A DNA stretch of 64,000 bases from Nostoc mirabile CHAB5784 (lineage in GTDB: Bacteria; Cyanobacteriota; Cyanobacteriia; Cyanobacteriales; Nostocaceae), in assembly GCF_020829645.1 (NCBI RefSeq), contig NZ_JAIVFS010000014.1, forward strand, positions 1 through 64,000. The letters run 5' to 3'. Below are positions 48,884-58,087 of this stretch, in pieces. Both the position numbers and the translations under genes were made by a program. The notes under the pieces were generated by a model. The model did no database searches, was not told the DNA's origin, and saw only the letters and a program-made list of their open reading frames with translations. Position 1 is the first letter of the stretch, and each line of letters starts with the position of its first letter.

Positions 48884-49280
48884 AATCAGGGGGAAATAGC
48901 ATCTTCTCCAAAGTTAGCCCCAATATCATTTAATTGAAAACAGTTATGTAGAGAAGCGAACACGGAAGTTTATTCATGTGTTTATATCGGTTTTCTGTTG
49001 AGTAGGTACTGAACCCCACCCCCAACCCCCTCCCCGCTCTTCAAGAGCTTGCTCTGATTACCTCATTTGATTAGGAAAAACTATAAACTTCTTTCCGAAC
49101 GAAGGCAGAAAGATGAATAAATCCTATATATTTGTTGATATTGGGACGTTTATAAATATTAGTAAATATCAATACATGGGTACAAAAGATGTAGAAAGAT
49201 TACATTGCAACGTCTCTTTTAATATAGCTTTTCTTTCCGACTCGAAAAAGTTCATAAGGAACCAACTCATGCATAATTTT
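48884..49280. other. Gap upstream of the kinase, no gene
   Basis: Contains a degenerate ACCCCACCCCCAACCCCCTCC repeat near 49013 and AT-rich sequence. The kinase promoter should be near its left edge; none can be placed. Confidence 0.5.
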
Positions 49281-49434
49281 AACTAGTTCCGTGGGTTTAA
49301 GTCCCCCGGTTCAATAAAAATTTTGTTTTGTGTTAGGGTTAAATCCCCATTACAAAACAAAATTTACGTTAGCGCAGCGTTAGCGAGTCCGCGAGCGTCA
49401 TTACGAATTACGAATTACGAATTACGAATTATTT
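49281..49434. repeat. AACTAGTTCCGTGGG repeat ending in a heptamer array
   Basis: The first 78 bp (AACTAGTTCCGTGGGTTTAA ... CCCCATTACAAAAC) match 52448-52525 except for one base. It continues with TTAGCGCAGCGTTAGCGAG and ends in (ATTACGA)n close to the 3' end of potC, as the 52448 copy ends at the 3' end of the phospholipase gene. Confidence 0.9.
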
Positions 49435-49458
49435 AATTACCAATTGCGAGTCTTATTT

Positions 49459-50262
49459 TCAGCTTTTATTCTCTCCAGAAATGCGAATTAGTTCAGCTAC
49501 AAGAGCAGCGATCGCAGATACTGAAATCAACATCACACTCAATGCGTTAATATCAGGCTTGACTCCTGATCTTATACGGCTAAAAATTTCCATTGGTAGG
49601 GTGTTATAACCGCTACCAGCAGTAAAACTAGCAATGAGAAAGTCATCTAAGCTGAGAACAAAGGCCAAGAGACAGCCAGCTATAATACCAGGCATCAATT
49701 GAGGTAGTAATACTTTTATGAAGGCTTGCGTTGGTGTAGCGCCTAAATCTAGTGCTGCTTCTTCTAAGTGAGGATCTAAATTGGTAAGCCGTGAAGCAAC
49801 CACAAGTCCGACGTAAGCCAGACAAAACACGATATGGGCTGCAACTATTGTCCACAAACTCAAAGGGATTGCAAAGGCTGCTAGACATACTAGGGTTGCT
49901 ACTGCGATCGCAATATCGGGAATAATCAATGGTAGGTAAGCAACACCCCGATACAATCTCTTACCAGGAAATTCGTAACGCGCTAACCCAACCGCCATCA
50001 AGGTTCCCAGCACTGCTGATATTGCCACTGCACAACCACCAACTATTAAACTGTTTTGCAAAGCTGATAAAATGCGATCGTCACTGAACAACTTACGATA
50101 CCAATCGAGAGTGAATCCTTGCCAAGTTGCACTGTAAGGTGACTGATTGAAGCTATAAAAGCTAAGTACCAGTATGGGCAGGTACATGAACACAAACATG
50201 AGCAGTGAGAAAACCGCCTGCCATGAGACACGCGGTTTTTTGAGAGAAGGAGAGATATTCAC
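49459..50262 (-). CDS. potC: Spermidine/putrescine-type ABC transporter permease
   Basis: 267-aa inner-membrane permease with six hydrophobic segments. The N-terminal MYLPILVLSFYSFNQSPYSATWQGFTLDWYRKLF is characteristic of PotC; the cytoplasmic EAA loop is LEEAALDLGATPTQAFIKVLLPQLMPG, and ALSLDDFLIASFTAG-type sequence follows (here FVLSLDDFLIASFTAG). PotC pairs with PotB, ATPase PotA and binding protein PotD to import polyamines. None of those partners is in the window on either side, so it either works with a distant operon or is a separated remnant. The protein itself looks intact. Confidence 0.9.
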   Translation of the reverse strand: MNISPSLKKPRVSWQAVFSLLMFVFMYLPILVLSFYSFNQSPYSATWQGFTLDWYRKLFSDDRILSALQNSLIVGGCAVAISAVLGTLMAVGLARYEFPGKRLYRGVAYLPLIIPDIAIAVATLVCLAAFAIPLSLWTIVAAHIVFCLAYVGLVVASRLTNLDPHLEEAALDLGATPTQAFIKVLLPQLMPGIIAGCLLAFVLSLDDFLIASFTAGSGYNTLPMEIFSRIRSGVKPDINALSVMLISVSAIAALVAELIRISGENKS

Positions 50263-51111
50263 GTTTATATTTGATTTTTATTGATAGGAACATAACACAT
50301 TTAATGTAATAAGTCAATAAGTTAACCAAATTCCGCGCTTTTTTGTCCCCGACAACTAACAAGCCGCAAGTTTTGTGGTGGGGTCTAAATCCCCATTACA
50401 AAACAAAATTTACGTTAGCGCAGCGTTAGCGAGTCCCCGTTCGCGCAGCGTCTCGTAGAGAGCGTCATTACGAATTACGAATTACGAATTACGAATTATT
50501 TAACTCTCTTGTCTTCCTTGTGCCTCCTGATAAACTTTGCCGCTTCTAATTTTAAAGTACCTACTTTACGACAATGTGTTCTTTAGGTGGCTATGAGTTT
50601 TCCTTTAGAGTACGGAAAACCGCCCAAAAAGTGACTACGCAATTTATTCTTTAAATAAGATTTTAAAATCAGATAATAGACTATTTTCGCTGATTATCCA
50701 TATTTAGCTTCATTTTTTAGGATTTTATAAAATTATAGGACTTACGCAAATTATCTCTCAAACTCTGATTTCTCCATGCCCTCTGTGCCTCTGCGGTTCG
50801 TTATTCCGTAACTCGTGCGTAAGTTCTAAATTATTTTTTATAAAAAAATCTATCTATATTTAAAATTGTACCAAATCACACATAAGTTAATAAATTAGAA
50901 TTGATTTACCTCTTTAGGGGTGGGTAATTTCCGTACTAAGATAGACAAAATATATAGAAGTAAAAGCATAATATTTTGAGAGAAGTGTTAACAAACTTAG
51001 TATCTCAAGTGACTTTATGATACCAAGTTAATCAATTACAAGCACTACAACAACAGAAAGAAAAGAAAGAAAAAACTTTTAATTCAAGTTTTATTTGTTA
51101 GGAGGTTTGTG
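50263..51111. other. 849-bp gap with two repeats, no gene
   Basis: A 50352-50501 repeat (GACAAC...AAGTTTTGTGGTGGGGTCTAAATCCCC, GCAGCGTCTCGTAGAGAGC, then (ATTACGA)n) and a 91-bp element at 50737-50827 are present. Short AG-rich sequence (ACAGAAAGAAAAGAAAGAAAA) precedes the glycosyltransferase ribosome site AGGAGGT at 51100-51106. Confidence 0.65.
50737..50827. mobile_element. 91-bp MITE-like element with 7-bp target duplication
   Basis: AGGACTTACGCAAA at the left and TGCGTAAGTTCT at the right; AAATTAT lies directly outside both ends (50730-50736, 50828-50834). Same ends and length as 17117-17207. Confidence 0.75.
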
Positions 51112-52197
51112 ATGCGAATAGCTCAAGTAGCGCCATTGTGGGAGAGAGTTCCACCTCCAGCTTATGGTGGTATAGAGTTAGTAGTGGGGTTATTGACCGA
51201 TGAATTAGTTCGACGCGGACATGAAGTAACTTTATTTGCATCGGGAGATTCTATTAGTCTGGCAAAACTAGTGTCAGTTCATCCCCGTGCCCTCAGACTT
51301 GATCGCACTATTAAAGATTACAGCGTTTACGAAATGCTGAATCTAGCTTCGGTTTATGAACGCGCAGAAGAGTTTGATATTATTCACTCCCATGTGGGGT
51401 GTGGGGCGCTGTCATACGCGAATCTCGTCACAACCCCTACGGTTCACACGTTGCACGGAATTTTTACCCCTGATAATGAAAAGATGTTTAGTTTTGGTAA
51501 AAAACAACCCTACGTTAGTATTTCCGATTCACAACGAGAACCAAGGTTAGGGTTGAACTGTATAGCAACGGTTTACAACGGAATTGATGTCAGCAGTTAT
51601 AATTTTCACGCCCAACCAGAAGATCCGCCCTACTTAGCCTTTTTGGGCCGCATGTCTCCTGAGAAGGGAGGGCACTTAGCAATAGAAATTGCAAAACTTG
51701 CTGGTTGGCGTTTGAAAATGGCAGGTAAGATTGATGCCGTTGATGCGGAATACTTTGAGAAGGAAATTAAACCTCACATTGACGGGAAGCAAATTGAGTA
51801 TCTAGGTGAAGCTAACCATGCTCAAAAAAATGCCCTTATGGGAGGTGCAGTCGCAACTCTATTCCCCATCACTTGGCGAGAACCCTTTGGATTGGTGATG
51901 GTGGAGTCAATGGCTTCGGGTACACCAGTGATTGCGATGAAATTGGGGTCTACTGAGGAGATAATTTCTCACGGCAAGACGGGTTTCCTGTGCAATAATA
52001 CTCAAGAATGCATCAGCGCCATTGATCGGGTGATAGAGTTAGACCGCTATACTTGCCGTCAGTATGTTGAAGACTGTTTCAGCGTTGAGCAAATGACTGA
52101 TGGCTATGAGGCGGTTTATCAACAAATAATAGCAAAACGATTTTCTCAGAATGGGCATTTCCGCAGTTTGATTAGTTTAGGTAGCGATCGCACTTAA
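51112..52197 (+). CDS. GT4 family glycosyltransferase
   Basis: 361-aa GT-B glycosyltransferase. MRIAQVAPLWERVPPPAYGGIELVVGLLTDELVRRGHEVTLFASGD is the donor-domain start typical of cyanobacterial GT4 enzymes; FDIIHSHVG and TVHTLHG follow; the C-terminal domain shows VYNGIDVSSYNF, YLAFLGRMSPEKGGHLAIEIAKLAGWRLKMAGKID and the EX7E motif in EPFGLVMVESMASGTPVIA. AGGAGGT precedes the ATG at 51112 by 5 bases, a strong ribosome site. The sugar and acceptor are unknown. It is the third GT4 gene in about 9 kb, but not in an operon with the others. Confidence 0.92.
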   Translation: MRIAQVAPLWERVPPPAYGGIELVVGLLTDELVRRGHEVTLFASGDSISLAKLVSVHPRALRLDRTIKDYSVYEMLNLASVYERAEEFDIIHSHVGCGALSYANLVTTPTVHTLHGIFTPDNEKMFSFGKKQPYVSISDSQREPRLGLNCIATVYNGIDVSSYNFHAQPEDPPYLAFLGRMSPEKGGHLAIEIAKLAGWRLKMAGKIDAVDAEYFEKEIKPHIDGKQIEYLGEANHAQKNALMGGAVATLFPITWREPFGLVMVESMASGTPVIAMKLGSTEEIISHGKTGFLCNNTQECISAIDRVIELDRYTCRQYVEDCFSVEQMTDGYEAVYQQIIAKRFSQNGHFRSLISLGSDRT

Positions 52198-52258
52198 ATA
52201 TGCCATTTGTGTAATCTTACATGTTTTTAACTAAGTAGGGAGGCATAGCTGTGCGCCC

Positions 52259-52447
52259 CTACCAAATTACGCAATTGTTCCATTTTTCTACAGTTTTAGC
52301 ACTCACTCCTGGAACTCTTTCCAAGTCTTGTAAAGATGTAAATTTTTGCTGTTGACGGCTAATAATTATCCGTTGTGCTAACTTCTTACCCACACCAGGG
52401 AGAGTTGCTAATTCTTCTAGACTTGCAGTGTTAATATTTATTTGTTT
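52259..52447 (-). pseudogene. Helix-hairpin-helix (ComEA-like) domain fragment
   Basis: KQININTASLEELATLPGVG, then KKLAQRIIISRQQQKFTSLQDLERVPGVSAKTVEKWN is a complete ComEA-type double helix-hairpin-helix DNA-binding domain, ending with TAG at 52259. It has no start codon: a repeat begins exactly where its 5' sequence should continue. It lies in the same orientation directly downstream of the phospholipase D-like gene and was probably its C-terminal domain. Confidence 0.8.
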
Positions 52448-52562
52448 AACTAGTTCCGTGGGTTTAAGTCCCCCGGTTCAATAAAAATTTTGTTTTGTGT
52501 TGGGGTTAAATCCCCATTACAAAACTTAATTACGAATTACGAATTACGAATTACGAATTATT
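52448..52562. repeat. AACTAGTTCCGTGGG repeat with heptamer array, inserted in a gene
   Basis: Nearly identical to 49281-49358, followed by (ATTACGA)n. It separates the helix-hairpin-helix fragment from the phospholipase D-like frame, whose TAA stop codon is formed by the heptamer sequence. Confidence 0.88.
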
Positions 52563-54006
52563 TAATTGCTTGTAGTTCACTTGATGAAGAACTTTTTATC
52601 TGTGGACACCGTGTTTCTTCTACTTTAATTTTCTCTTGAATTCCTGGTGGTAAGCCGGGTTTAACTTTGGCATAAAGACGAGTAAATTCTCGCACATAAT
52701 GGGCAGCAACTATGGGACTTTGAATCACTACAAGCGTCTCATCATTACCATTATTGGCAGCATCTGACCAATTATGAGAACCTGTAATTACTGTTTGACT
52801 ATCAATAACACCAAATTTATGATGTAATAAATCACCTTTGGCTAACACAGGTACGCCTACGGTTGTAATTGGATCTTGCCAAGGATGGTTATCAACTTCA
52901 TATTTACATTTGTTACTAAGAGCAACCCCCATCATATCCAATGCCTCACTATAAGGACGATAAGCAAATTGTGGTTCAATTAAAGCGCGAATTTGCACAC
53001 TTTGTTGATGGCGATTTTCTAAGATATTGGCAATCCGCTGATCGGAAAGGACAAATAACGCCATATCAACAGATTTGGTTGCTGAATCTAAAGTTTTGCC
53101 AATTAAACCATTACTACTGTTACCCCAAGGTTGAGTTGGAGAAGTAGGCGAAAATTGCACAGTAATTTGGGTGTTACCTAAAGTTATTTGTTGAGGTAAA
53201 CGTATTGGTTTTTGCAAACCAAATTTACTATCTGGCTCACCTCCTGGGCCATCTCCCCACATAATGTTAAACTCTTCTGTAAATAAAGATGCTAATTCTG
53301 GGCTGTCAATCTGCAATAAGTTATTGGCATTGCCTAAACTGCTAGAATTTGTGAAATCACCATAAGTATCACTTAAAGTAAAATTGGCTGAAGTAATAAT
53401 TACAATGCGATTATCCACAATCACAAATTTGTGGTGCATCAAACTGCTACCTGCTGAACCATCTGCTTGATCATCTATCCAGGGAATTTTGGCATTTTGC
53501 AAAACTATCAAAGCATCTCTTTGATTTATTTCCCCTAGACTAAGTTGATTATCTTGGTTAATATCGATAAATTTGCGAAATTCGTTATAACGTTCCTGTT
53601 CCCTTTTATCTAACTTACCTACTTCAGCAGATGTTAAGCTGCTCCAAGGTCGGCTATAGGTATTTTCTAAAATTATCCTGACTTTTACCCCAGCTTTTTG
53701 TCTATCAGCCAGTGCTTGGGCAACTTTGGGTAAACGTAATTCTTGCACCGCCACATCTACTGTAGACTTAGCTTGTGTAATAGCATCGACAATCTGTTTT
53801 TCTAAATCATCCCCAAGGCGAGTTTGTTGACGGTAAGGTTCCTTGTATTCTGAAGACTCAGAATGGTTAAAGTAAACTTGAACTAACGGATCTTGTGGTA
53901 AAGGTTGTAGACGCTGATTGAAAGACTGGACTCGTTGACAAGCAGCAAGGGGAAATATCAGTAAAAAGATATATAAAAAATATCTTTGTCTAGAGATAAG
54001 TTGCAC
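52558..54006 (-). CDS. Phospholipase D-like lipoprotein, C-terminally truncated
   Basis: 482-aa protein with a lipoprotein signal (FLYIFLLIFPLAAC). Two HKD phosphodiesterase motifs are complete: SLMHHKFVIVDNRIVIITSANFT and LLHHKFGVIDSQTVITGSHNWS, so the two-domain PLD active site is intact; it may cleave DNA or phospholipid outside the cytoplasm. An EF-hand-like loop, DINQDNQLSLGE, sits between the first half's helices. The last residues ELQAIK and the stop are formed at the edge of a repeat; beyond it lies a helix-hairpin-helix domain in the same direction. I infer the full ancestor was a PLD-HhH protein, suited to DNA substrates. The remaining protein could still be exported and active. Confidence 0.88.
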   Translation of the reverse strand: MQLISRQRYFLYIFLLIFPLAACQRVQSFNQRLQPLPQDPLVQVYFNHSESSEYKEPYRQQTRLGDDLEKQIVDAITQAKSTVDVAVQELRLPKVAQALADRQKAGVKVRIILENTYSRPWSSLTSAEVGKLDKREQERYNEFRKFIDINQDNQLSLGEINQRDALIVLQNAKIPWIDDQADGSAGSSLMHHKFVIVDNRIVIITSANFTLSDTYGDFTNSSSLGNANNLLQIDSPELASLFTEEFNIMWGDGPGGEPDSKFGLQKPIRLPQQITLGNTQITVQFSPTSPTQPWGNSSNGLIGKTLDSATKSVDMALFVLSDQRIANILENRHQQSVQIRALIEPQFAYRPYSEALDMMGVALSNKCKYEVDNHPWQDPITTVGVPVLAKGDLLHHKFGVIDSQTVITGSHNWSDAANNGNDETLVVIQSPIVAAHYVREFTRLYAKVKPGLPPGIQEKIKVEETRCPQIKSSSSSELQAIK

Positions 54007-54220
54007 TGTAATCTGTTAAAAGTGGATTGGGAGTAAACATATTTATCATTCCCAAAATTTTGTCTTCTGAATTAAGTAGAAAAATAACTTTCCAAGTAAA
54101 GGGAAAAATCCACTGTTAGAGGCATTACAGAGATTTTTTCAGGATTTGTCCACTCAAACTGTATATGCTGACAAGATCAGCAGCCTACTACCAACGTGTG
54201 TTCTCACCATTATCGGTTAT

Positions 54221-55429
54221 ATGCAAATTTATCTAGATTACAGCGCCACTACTCCCACTCGAAAAGAAGCGATCGCTGTTATGCAAACAGTCCTCACCGA
54301 ACAGTGGGGCAATCCTTCCAGCTTACATGAGTGGGGGCAAAGGGCTGCAACGGTTGTGGAACAAGCCAGAGTCCAAGTTGCTGGTTTAATTAACGCTGTC
54401 GATCCAGCATCAATAATCTTTACATCTGGTGGTACCGAAGCAAATAATCTGGCGATTATGGGTGTGGCTCGGTTGTATACTGTTCCTCAACATATTATTA
54501 TCTCCAGCGTGGAGCATTCAGCAATTTCTGAAACAGTAAGATTGCTAGAAATGTGGGGTTGGGAAGTTACGCGCTTGTCTGTAGATGTTAAAGGTAGAGT
54601 CAACCCCCTGGATTTAAAGGTGGCGTTGCGACATAACACAGTTTTAGTTTCTATAATTTACGGTCAAAGTGAAGTTGGGACTGTGCAACCGATCGCAGAA
54701 CTGGGTAAGATAGTGCGATGCCTGCGGCGGGCGGAGCCATCGCATGGTGCTTTGTTCCATACAGATGCGGTGCAAGCTGCGGGACGCTTACCCATAGATG
54801 TGCAACAACTCCCTGTAGACTTACTTAGCCTTTCCAGTCATAAAATATATGGCCCCCAAGGTGTAGGGGCGCTATACCTGCGTCCTGGTGTGGAATTGAT
54901 GCCCTTACTGGGTGGTGGTGGACAAGAAATGGGATTGCGTTCTGGTACGCAAGCAGTACCGATAATAGCGGGATTTGGTGTAGCAGCAGAATTAGCAGCC
55001 GAAGAATTGGCTACGGAAACACCACGGTTAATTGAGTTACGCGATCGCGCCTTTGCCCAATTAGCTGAAATTCCTGGTTTAATTGCTACAGGGGATGGTT
55101 GCGATCGTTTGCCTCACCATATCAGTATGTGCTTAGAATACGCCGATGGGGAAAAACTTAGCGGTAAAACCTTGGTGCGACAGCTAAATCTTGCTGGTAT
55201 CGGCATTAGTGCTGGTGCTGCCTGTCACAGTGGTAAACTTAGCCCTAGTCCGATATTGTTAGCGATGGGTTATTCAGAAAAAGCTGCCTTGGGCGGAATT
55301 CGCATCACATTGGGGCGTGATACGACTGAAGCTGATATAGATTGGACAGTGATGGTATTGAAGCAAGTTTTGCAAAGGCTGACAAGCGAATCATTAAAGC
55401 AACAGTTCTTTCAAATTCAAGTAAAGTAA
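54221..55429 (+). CDS. Cysteine desulfurase (NifS/IscS family)
   Basis: 402-aa PLP enzyme releasing sulfur from cysteine for Fe-S clusters or other sulfur uses. It starts MQIYLDYSATTPTRKEAI; TSGGTEANNLAIMG, ISSVEHSAISETVRLLE, the Schiff-base lysine in LSLSSHKIYGPQGVGALY, RSGTQAVPIIAGFGVA and the mobile-loop cysteine in ISAGAACHSGKLSPSPIL are all present. ATG 54221 is chosen over the frame opening at 54146 because family members begin at this point. Residues around KIVRCLRRAEPSHGALFH include a REP-like insertion (54715-54743). No isc, suf or nif genes are adjacent, so its pathway is not given by context. Confidence 0.92.
   Translation: MQIYLDYSATTPTRKEAIAVMQTVLTEQWGNPSSLHEWGQRAATVVEQARVQVAGLINAVDPASIIFTSGGTEANNLAIMGVARLYTVPQHIIISSVEHSAISETVRLLEMWGWEVTRLSVDVKGRVNPLDLKVALRHNTVLVSIIYGQSEVGTVQPIAELGKIVRCLRRAEPSHGALFHTDAVQAAGRLPIDVQQLPVDLLSLSSHKIYGPQGVGALYLRPGVELMPLLGGGGQEMGLRSGTQAVPIIAGFGVAAELAAEELATETPRLIELRDRAFAQLAEIPGLIATGDGCDRLPHHISMCLEYADGEKLSGKTLVRQLNLAGIGISAGAACHSGKLSPSPILLAMGYSEKAALGGIRITLGRDTTEADIDWTVMVLKQVLQRLTSESLKQQFFQIQVK
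54715..54743. repeat. REP-like palindrome inside cysteine desulfurase gene
   Basis: GCGATGCCTGCGGCGGGCGGAGCCATCGC, with complementary GCGATG and CATCGC ends, is read in frame as CLRRAEPSH before LFHTDAVQ. Confidence 0.7.
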
Positions 55430-55454
55430 TAGGATGAATTCGCTAGGTGTTCCG

Positions 55455-56186
55455 ATGATTGAGGAGAACGAGCTTCTAAAGGATATAGGTACTGTTAAGG
55501 ATTACCTCACTTCATCAAACCGCACACCACTGTTCTTGCAAGCTGACAGTTATGCCCTACTAAAGTTATTTCCTGCTGATTGTATCGATTGTGTAATCAC
55601 ATCTCCCCCCTATTGGGGACAAAGAGCTTACATTAATGGAGGAATTGGTCTTGAAGATAAGTGGGAAGACTATATCAATAACTTGCTTGGAATCTTCTGG
55701 CACAGTCTGGCCAGAACGGCAACGTTTTCTCCAGCGTCATGGTGTTTCAGTGAGAGATGTAGATGTTGCATCGGGGAAAGGTTTTGGTATGAACTGGAAA
55801 ATGACTGCAAAGACAATCTTGATGCAACTCCATCACAAAATTCACACGTTTGAACATCTCAGTAAACATCTTGTTTTGGTAGTTCAAGATTGTCTTATTG
55901 ATTACATGCAACGAGAATTTTCCTTTGAACATATTCAAGATGCTCGTCTTGGAAATCCTATGCATTTTCACTCCTACGAGTCAATACGGTTCAGTTAAGA
56001 AAAATTGTAGGTTGGGTTAAGCAAAGCGCAACCCAACAAAGCCCGGCAAATGTTGGGTTTCGTTCCTCAACCCAACCTACATAGTTTAAGGTTTTTAGCG
56101 TTAACTGAACTGTATTGTCCTACGAGTTGCTTACTGAAGCTTCAGGTTATCGTATTCAACTTACAAAGCGTTGGAGTACAGATTAA
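55455..56186 (+). pseudogene. Collapsed restriction-modification locus (methylase 5' end fused to nuclease-like 3' end)
   Basis: From ATG 55455 the frame reads MIEENELLKDIGTVKDYLTS ... LFLQADSYALLKLFPADCIDCVITSPPYWGQRAY, the N-terminus of a DNA (cytosine-N4/adenine-N6) methyltransferase with its TSPPYW motif. At about 55690 it passes, with a frameshift, into WPERQRFLQRHGVSVRDVDV, ASGKGFGMNWKMTAKTIL and FEHLSKHLVLVVQDCLIDYMQREF, which looks like the end of a restriction endonuclease (NotI-like, by memory). A MITE (55982-56117) interrupts the tail; after it the frame resumes with SYELLTEASGYRIQLTKRWS and stops at 56186. Neither enzyme can be functional. Confidence 0.75.
55982..56117. mobile_element. 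136-bp MITE, family A, 10-bp target duplication, disrupting a gene
   Basis: Ends CAATACGGTTCAGTTAAG and TTAACTGAACTGTATTG (one mismatch in 17). TCCTACGAGT flanks both ends exactly (55972-55981, 56118-56127). Removing the element and one copy of the flank restores the reading HSYELLTEASG. The interior has GTAGGTTGGGTT / AACCCAACCTAC. Confidence 0.95.
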
Positions 56187-56276
56187 GTGTGTCTTCTATG
56201 CGCTCGCACTTCTTCAATAAATGGGCAAGCAGTCAGGGAATCTCGACTCAGCAGTTTGTTTTGCAAGGGTTCTTTG

Positions 56277-56939
56277 CTATCCTCTAAAAACTAAACCTAC
56301 TAGTCTTTTACCCAAGAAAAGCCAATCCAACCAAAATACAATGTGAATAGCTACTATTACCCAAAATACAACTTGGTATGAAACCTTGCTACTTTTGTGG
56401 CGTAATCTTCGTTGGGCAATGAATGCCCCCAACCATCCACCCATAAATTCACATAAATGTAATCTCTTTTCTGATATTCTCCAACGCCCCTGCTTTGCAC
56501 GAGATTTATCATCCGCATACTGTGCAAAGGTAATAAAACTCATTACAGGATAGAGAATCAAAGGGATTGGGTTGAAAGTCGTAAATGCAAAGTGTATTGC
56601 TCCCAAAGCCGGTAATAATGATAAAAGCAACACCTCAAATATTAAAGAATATTTCACTGTGGGTTTGAATGTTGCTTTCTCTATTACAGAAGGTGAGGTT
56701 CTCAGTATAGGTTTGGATACAATTCCCTCAATGAAGGCGTTGCAAGCATGAACTCTTCCGTCTTTATCAATCGTTAGCTGATAGCAAATTACATCACCAA
56801 CTTGTGGACGATGATTTGTTTCTTTGAGTGCAGTGATATGAAGAAAAACGTCTTGATTGCCATCACTGGAGCGGATGAAGCCAAAGCCCTTGTCATCTTT
56901 CCATGTTGTTAGTTGACCTTTACGCAAAACAGGTTTCAT
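56277..56939 (-). CDS. Cold-shock domain protein fused to DUF1294 membrane domain
   Basis: 220-aa protein. Residues about 6-75 form a cold-shock domain with RNP1-like KGFGFIRS and RNP2-like DVFLHI, which bind single-stranded nucleic acid. Residues about 95-215 are the DUF1294 membrane domain with four hydrophobic segments and the signature QYADDKSRAKQGRWRISEKRLHLCEFMGGWLGAFIAQRRLRHKS. The fusion is widespread in bacteria but its role is unknown. The ATG at 56939 is followed by KPVLRKGQLTTWKDD. Downstream (to lower coordinates) lie the remains of the restriction-modification locus. Confidence 0.92.
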   Translation of the reverse strand: MKPVLRKGQLTTWKDDKGFGFIRSSDGNQDVFLHITALKETNHRPQVGDVICYQLTIDKDGRVHACNAFIEGIVSKPILRTSPSVIEKATFKPTVKYSLIFEVLLLSLLPALGAIHFAFTTFNPIPLILYPVMSFITFAQYADDKSRAKQGRWRISEKRLHLCEFMGGWLGAFIAQRRLRHKSSKVSYQVVFWVIVAIHIVFWLDWLFLGKRLVGLVFRG

Positions 56940-57429
56940 AAAAGACGCTGATATTAATACTTTATTGTTAAGATTCCCATATCAATACCAACAGACAACA
57001 TCAATCCTGAACCCGTCCATAGATAACCTTCAAGTTAGTGTTTGCACACAATGTTAGATTCGCTACCGTAGTAAGCATTTCAGCTAGATTGCCGCTCTCG
57101 TAAGTCAACACCCCACCCCTAACCCCTCCCCGCAAGCAGGCTACGGTGTACACACAAGTCGGAAAAACTTCATCTACCAAAGATTTGCAGTGAAGCAGCG
57201 CTGCGGGAGGGTTTCCAACGCCAGATGCTCCACTTGGGGAGACCCCAAGACCGCACTGGCTCCTCCGCAGGCGACTGCTGTTAGCGCAGCGTAAAGCCTG
57301 CGGCATGGCTTCGCTTAGAGCGACGCAGGAGCGTCACCCGTACCCTTCGGGAAGCAAGCTACGCGTAGCGTCTCCGATAGGAGAAGGGTGCGTTACGCTG
57401 GCGTGACAAAGCTAAATTCTTGCAATCAT
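56940..57429. repeat. REP-rich gap left of the 21-bp array
   Basis: ACCCCACCCCTAACCCCTCCCCGCAAGC, CGCCAGATGCTCC...CCGCACTGGCTCC and TACGCGTAGCGTCTCCGATAGGAG palindromes follow each other. AGGGTGCGTTACG at about 57385 is mirrored by ATAACGCACCCT at 57696, so an inverted pair brackets the array. No gene. Confidence 0.65.
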
Positions 57430-57685
57430 GGCGTACGCATTTGTTATTTCGGCGTACGCATTTGTTATTTCGGCGTACGCATTTGTTATTTCGGCGTACG
57501 CATTTGTTATTTCGGCGTACGCATTTGTTATTTCGTCGGGCGTACGCATTTGTTATTTCGGCGTACGCATTTGTTATTTCGGCGTACGCATTTGTTATTT
57601 CGGCGTACGCATTTGTTATTTCGGCGTACGCATTTGTTATTTCGGCGTACGCATTTGTTATTTCGGCGTACGCATTTGTTATTTC
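57430..57685. repeat. Twelve-unit 21-bp tandem array
   Basis: Five units of GGCGTACGCATTTGTTATTTC, a 4-base interruption GTCG (57535-57538), then seven more identical units. The units show no substitutions, implying recent amplification. Frames on both strands are open and shift at the 4-base insertion; not considered a gene. Confidence 0.95.
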
Positions 57686-58087
57686 GGCGTGTCCATAACG
57701 CACCCTACGAAACTACTAGAATTGAAACCTATGCTGGTGATACTTGTGTGTACACCGTAGCCCCGCAAGCAGGAGGGGAAACAAAGCATAGATTTGGGGG
57801 GTGGGGTTCTCCGGGTTGAATAAGTAATCGAGCAGATATGATATCAGAGGCGATGTCTACGACGGGCTATGACGCTCTCTACGAGACGCTGCGCGTAGCA
57901 AGATCCCCGTAGGGGTACGAATACTCGCTAACGCAACTCTTGGAGACGCACTCGCGTTCGCTATCGGCGTCGCAAAACCCAACGCCCATTGAGCCTTTAT
58001 ATCCTGGGGCTAATCGTCATCGCCTGCCTACTCAATAAGAGCTAATACTGGAACAATGGGAGTAATGCTAAACCCACATAATAAACT
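57686..58087. other. Gap right of the array, REP-like repeats
   Basis: Contains ACACCGTAGCCCCGCAAGC, a GCGATGTCTACGACGGGCTATGACGC repeat at about 57852, and CGCACTCGCGTTCGC near 57950. No gene; the DUF1995 promoter should be in the last ~80 bases. Confidence 0.55.

Noticed and set aside
57359..57819. Open frames of 90-143 codons over the GGCGTACGC array
   Set aside because: Open on both strands owing to the 21-bp period; the frame shifts at a 4-base interruption, which a real gene would not tolerate.
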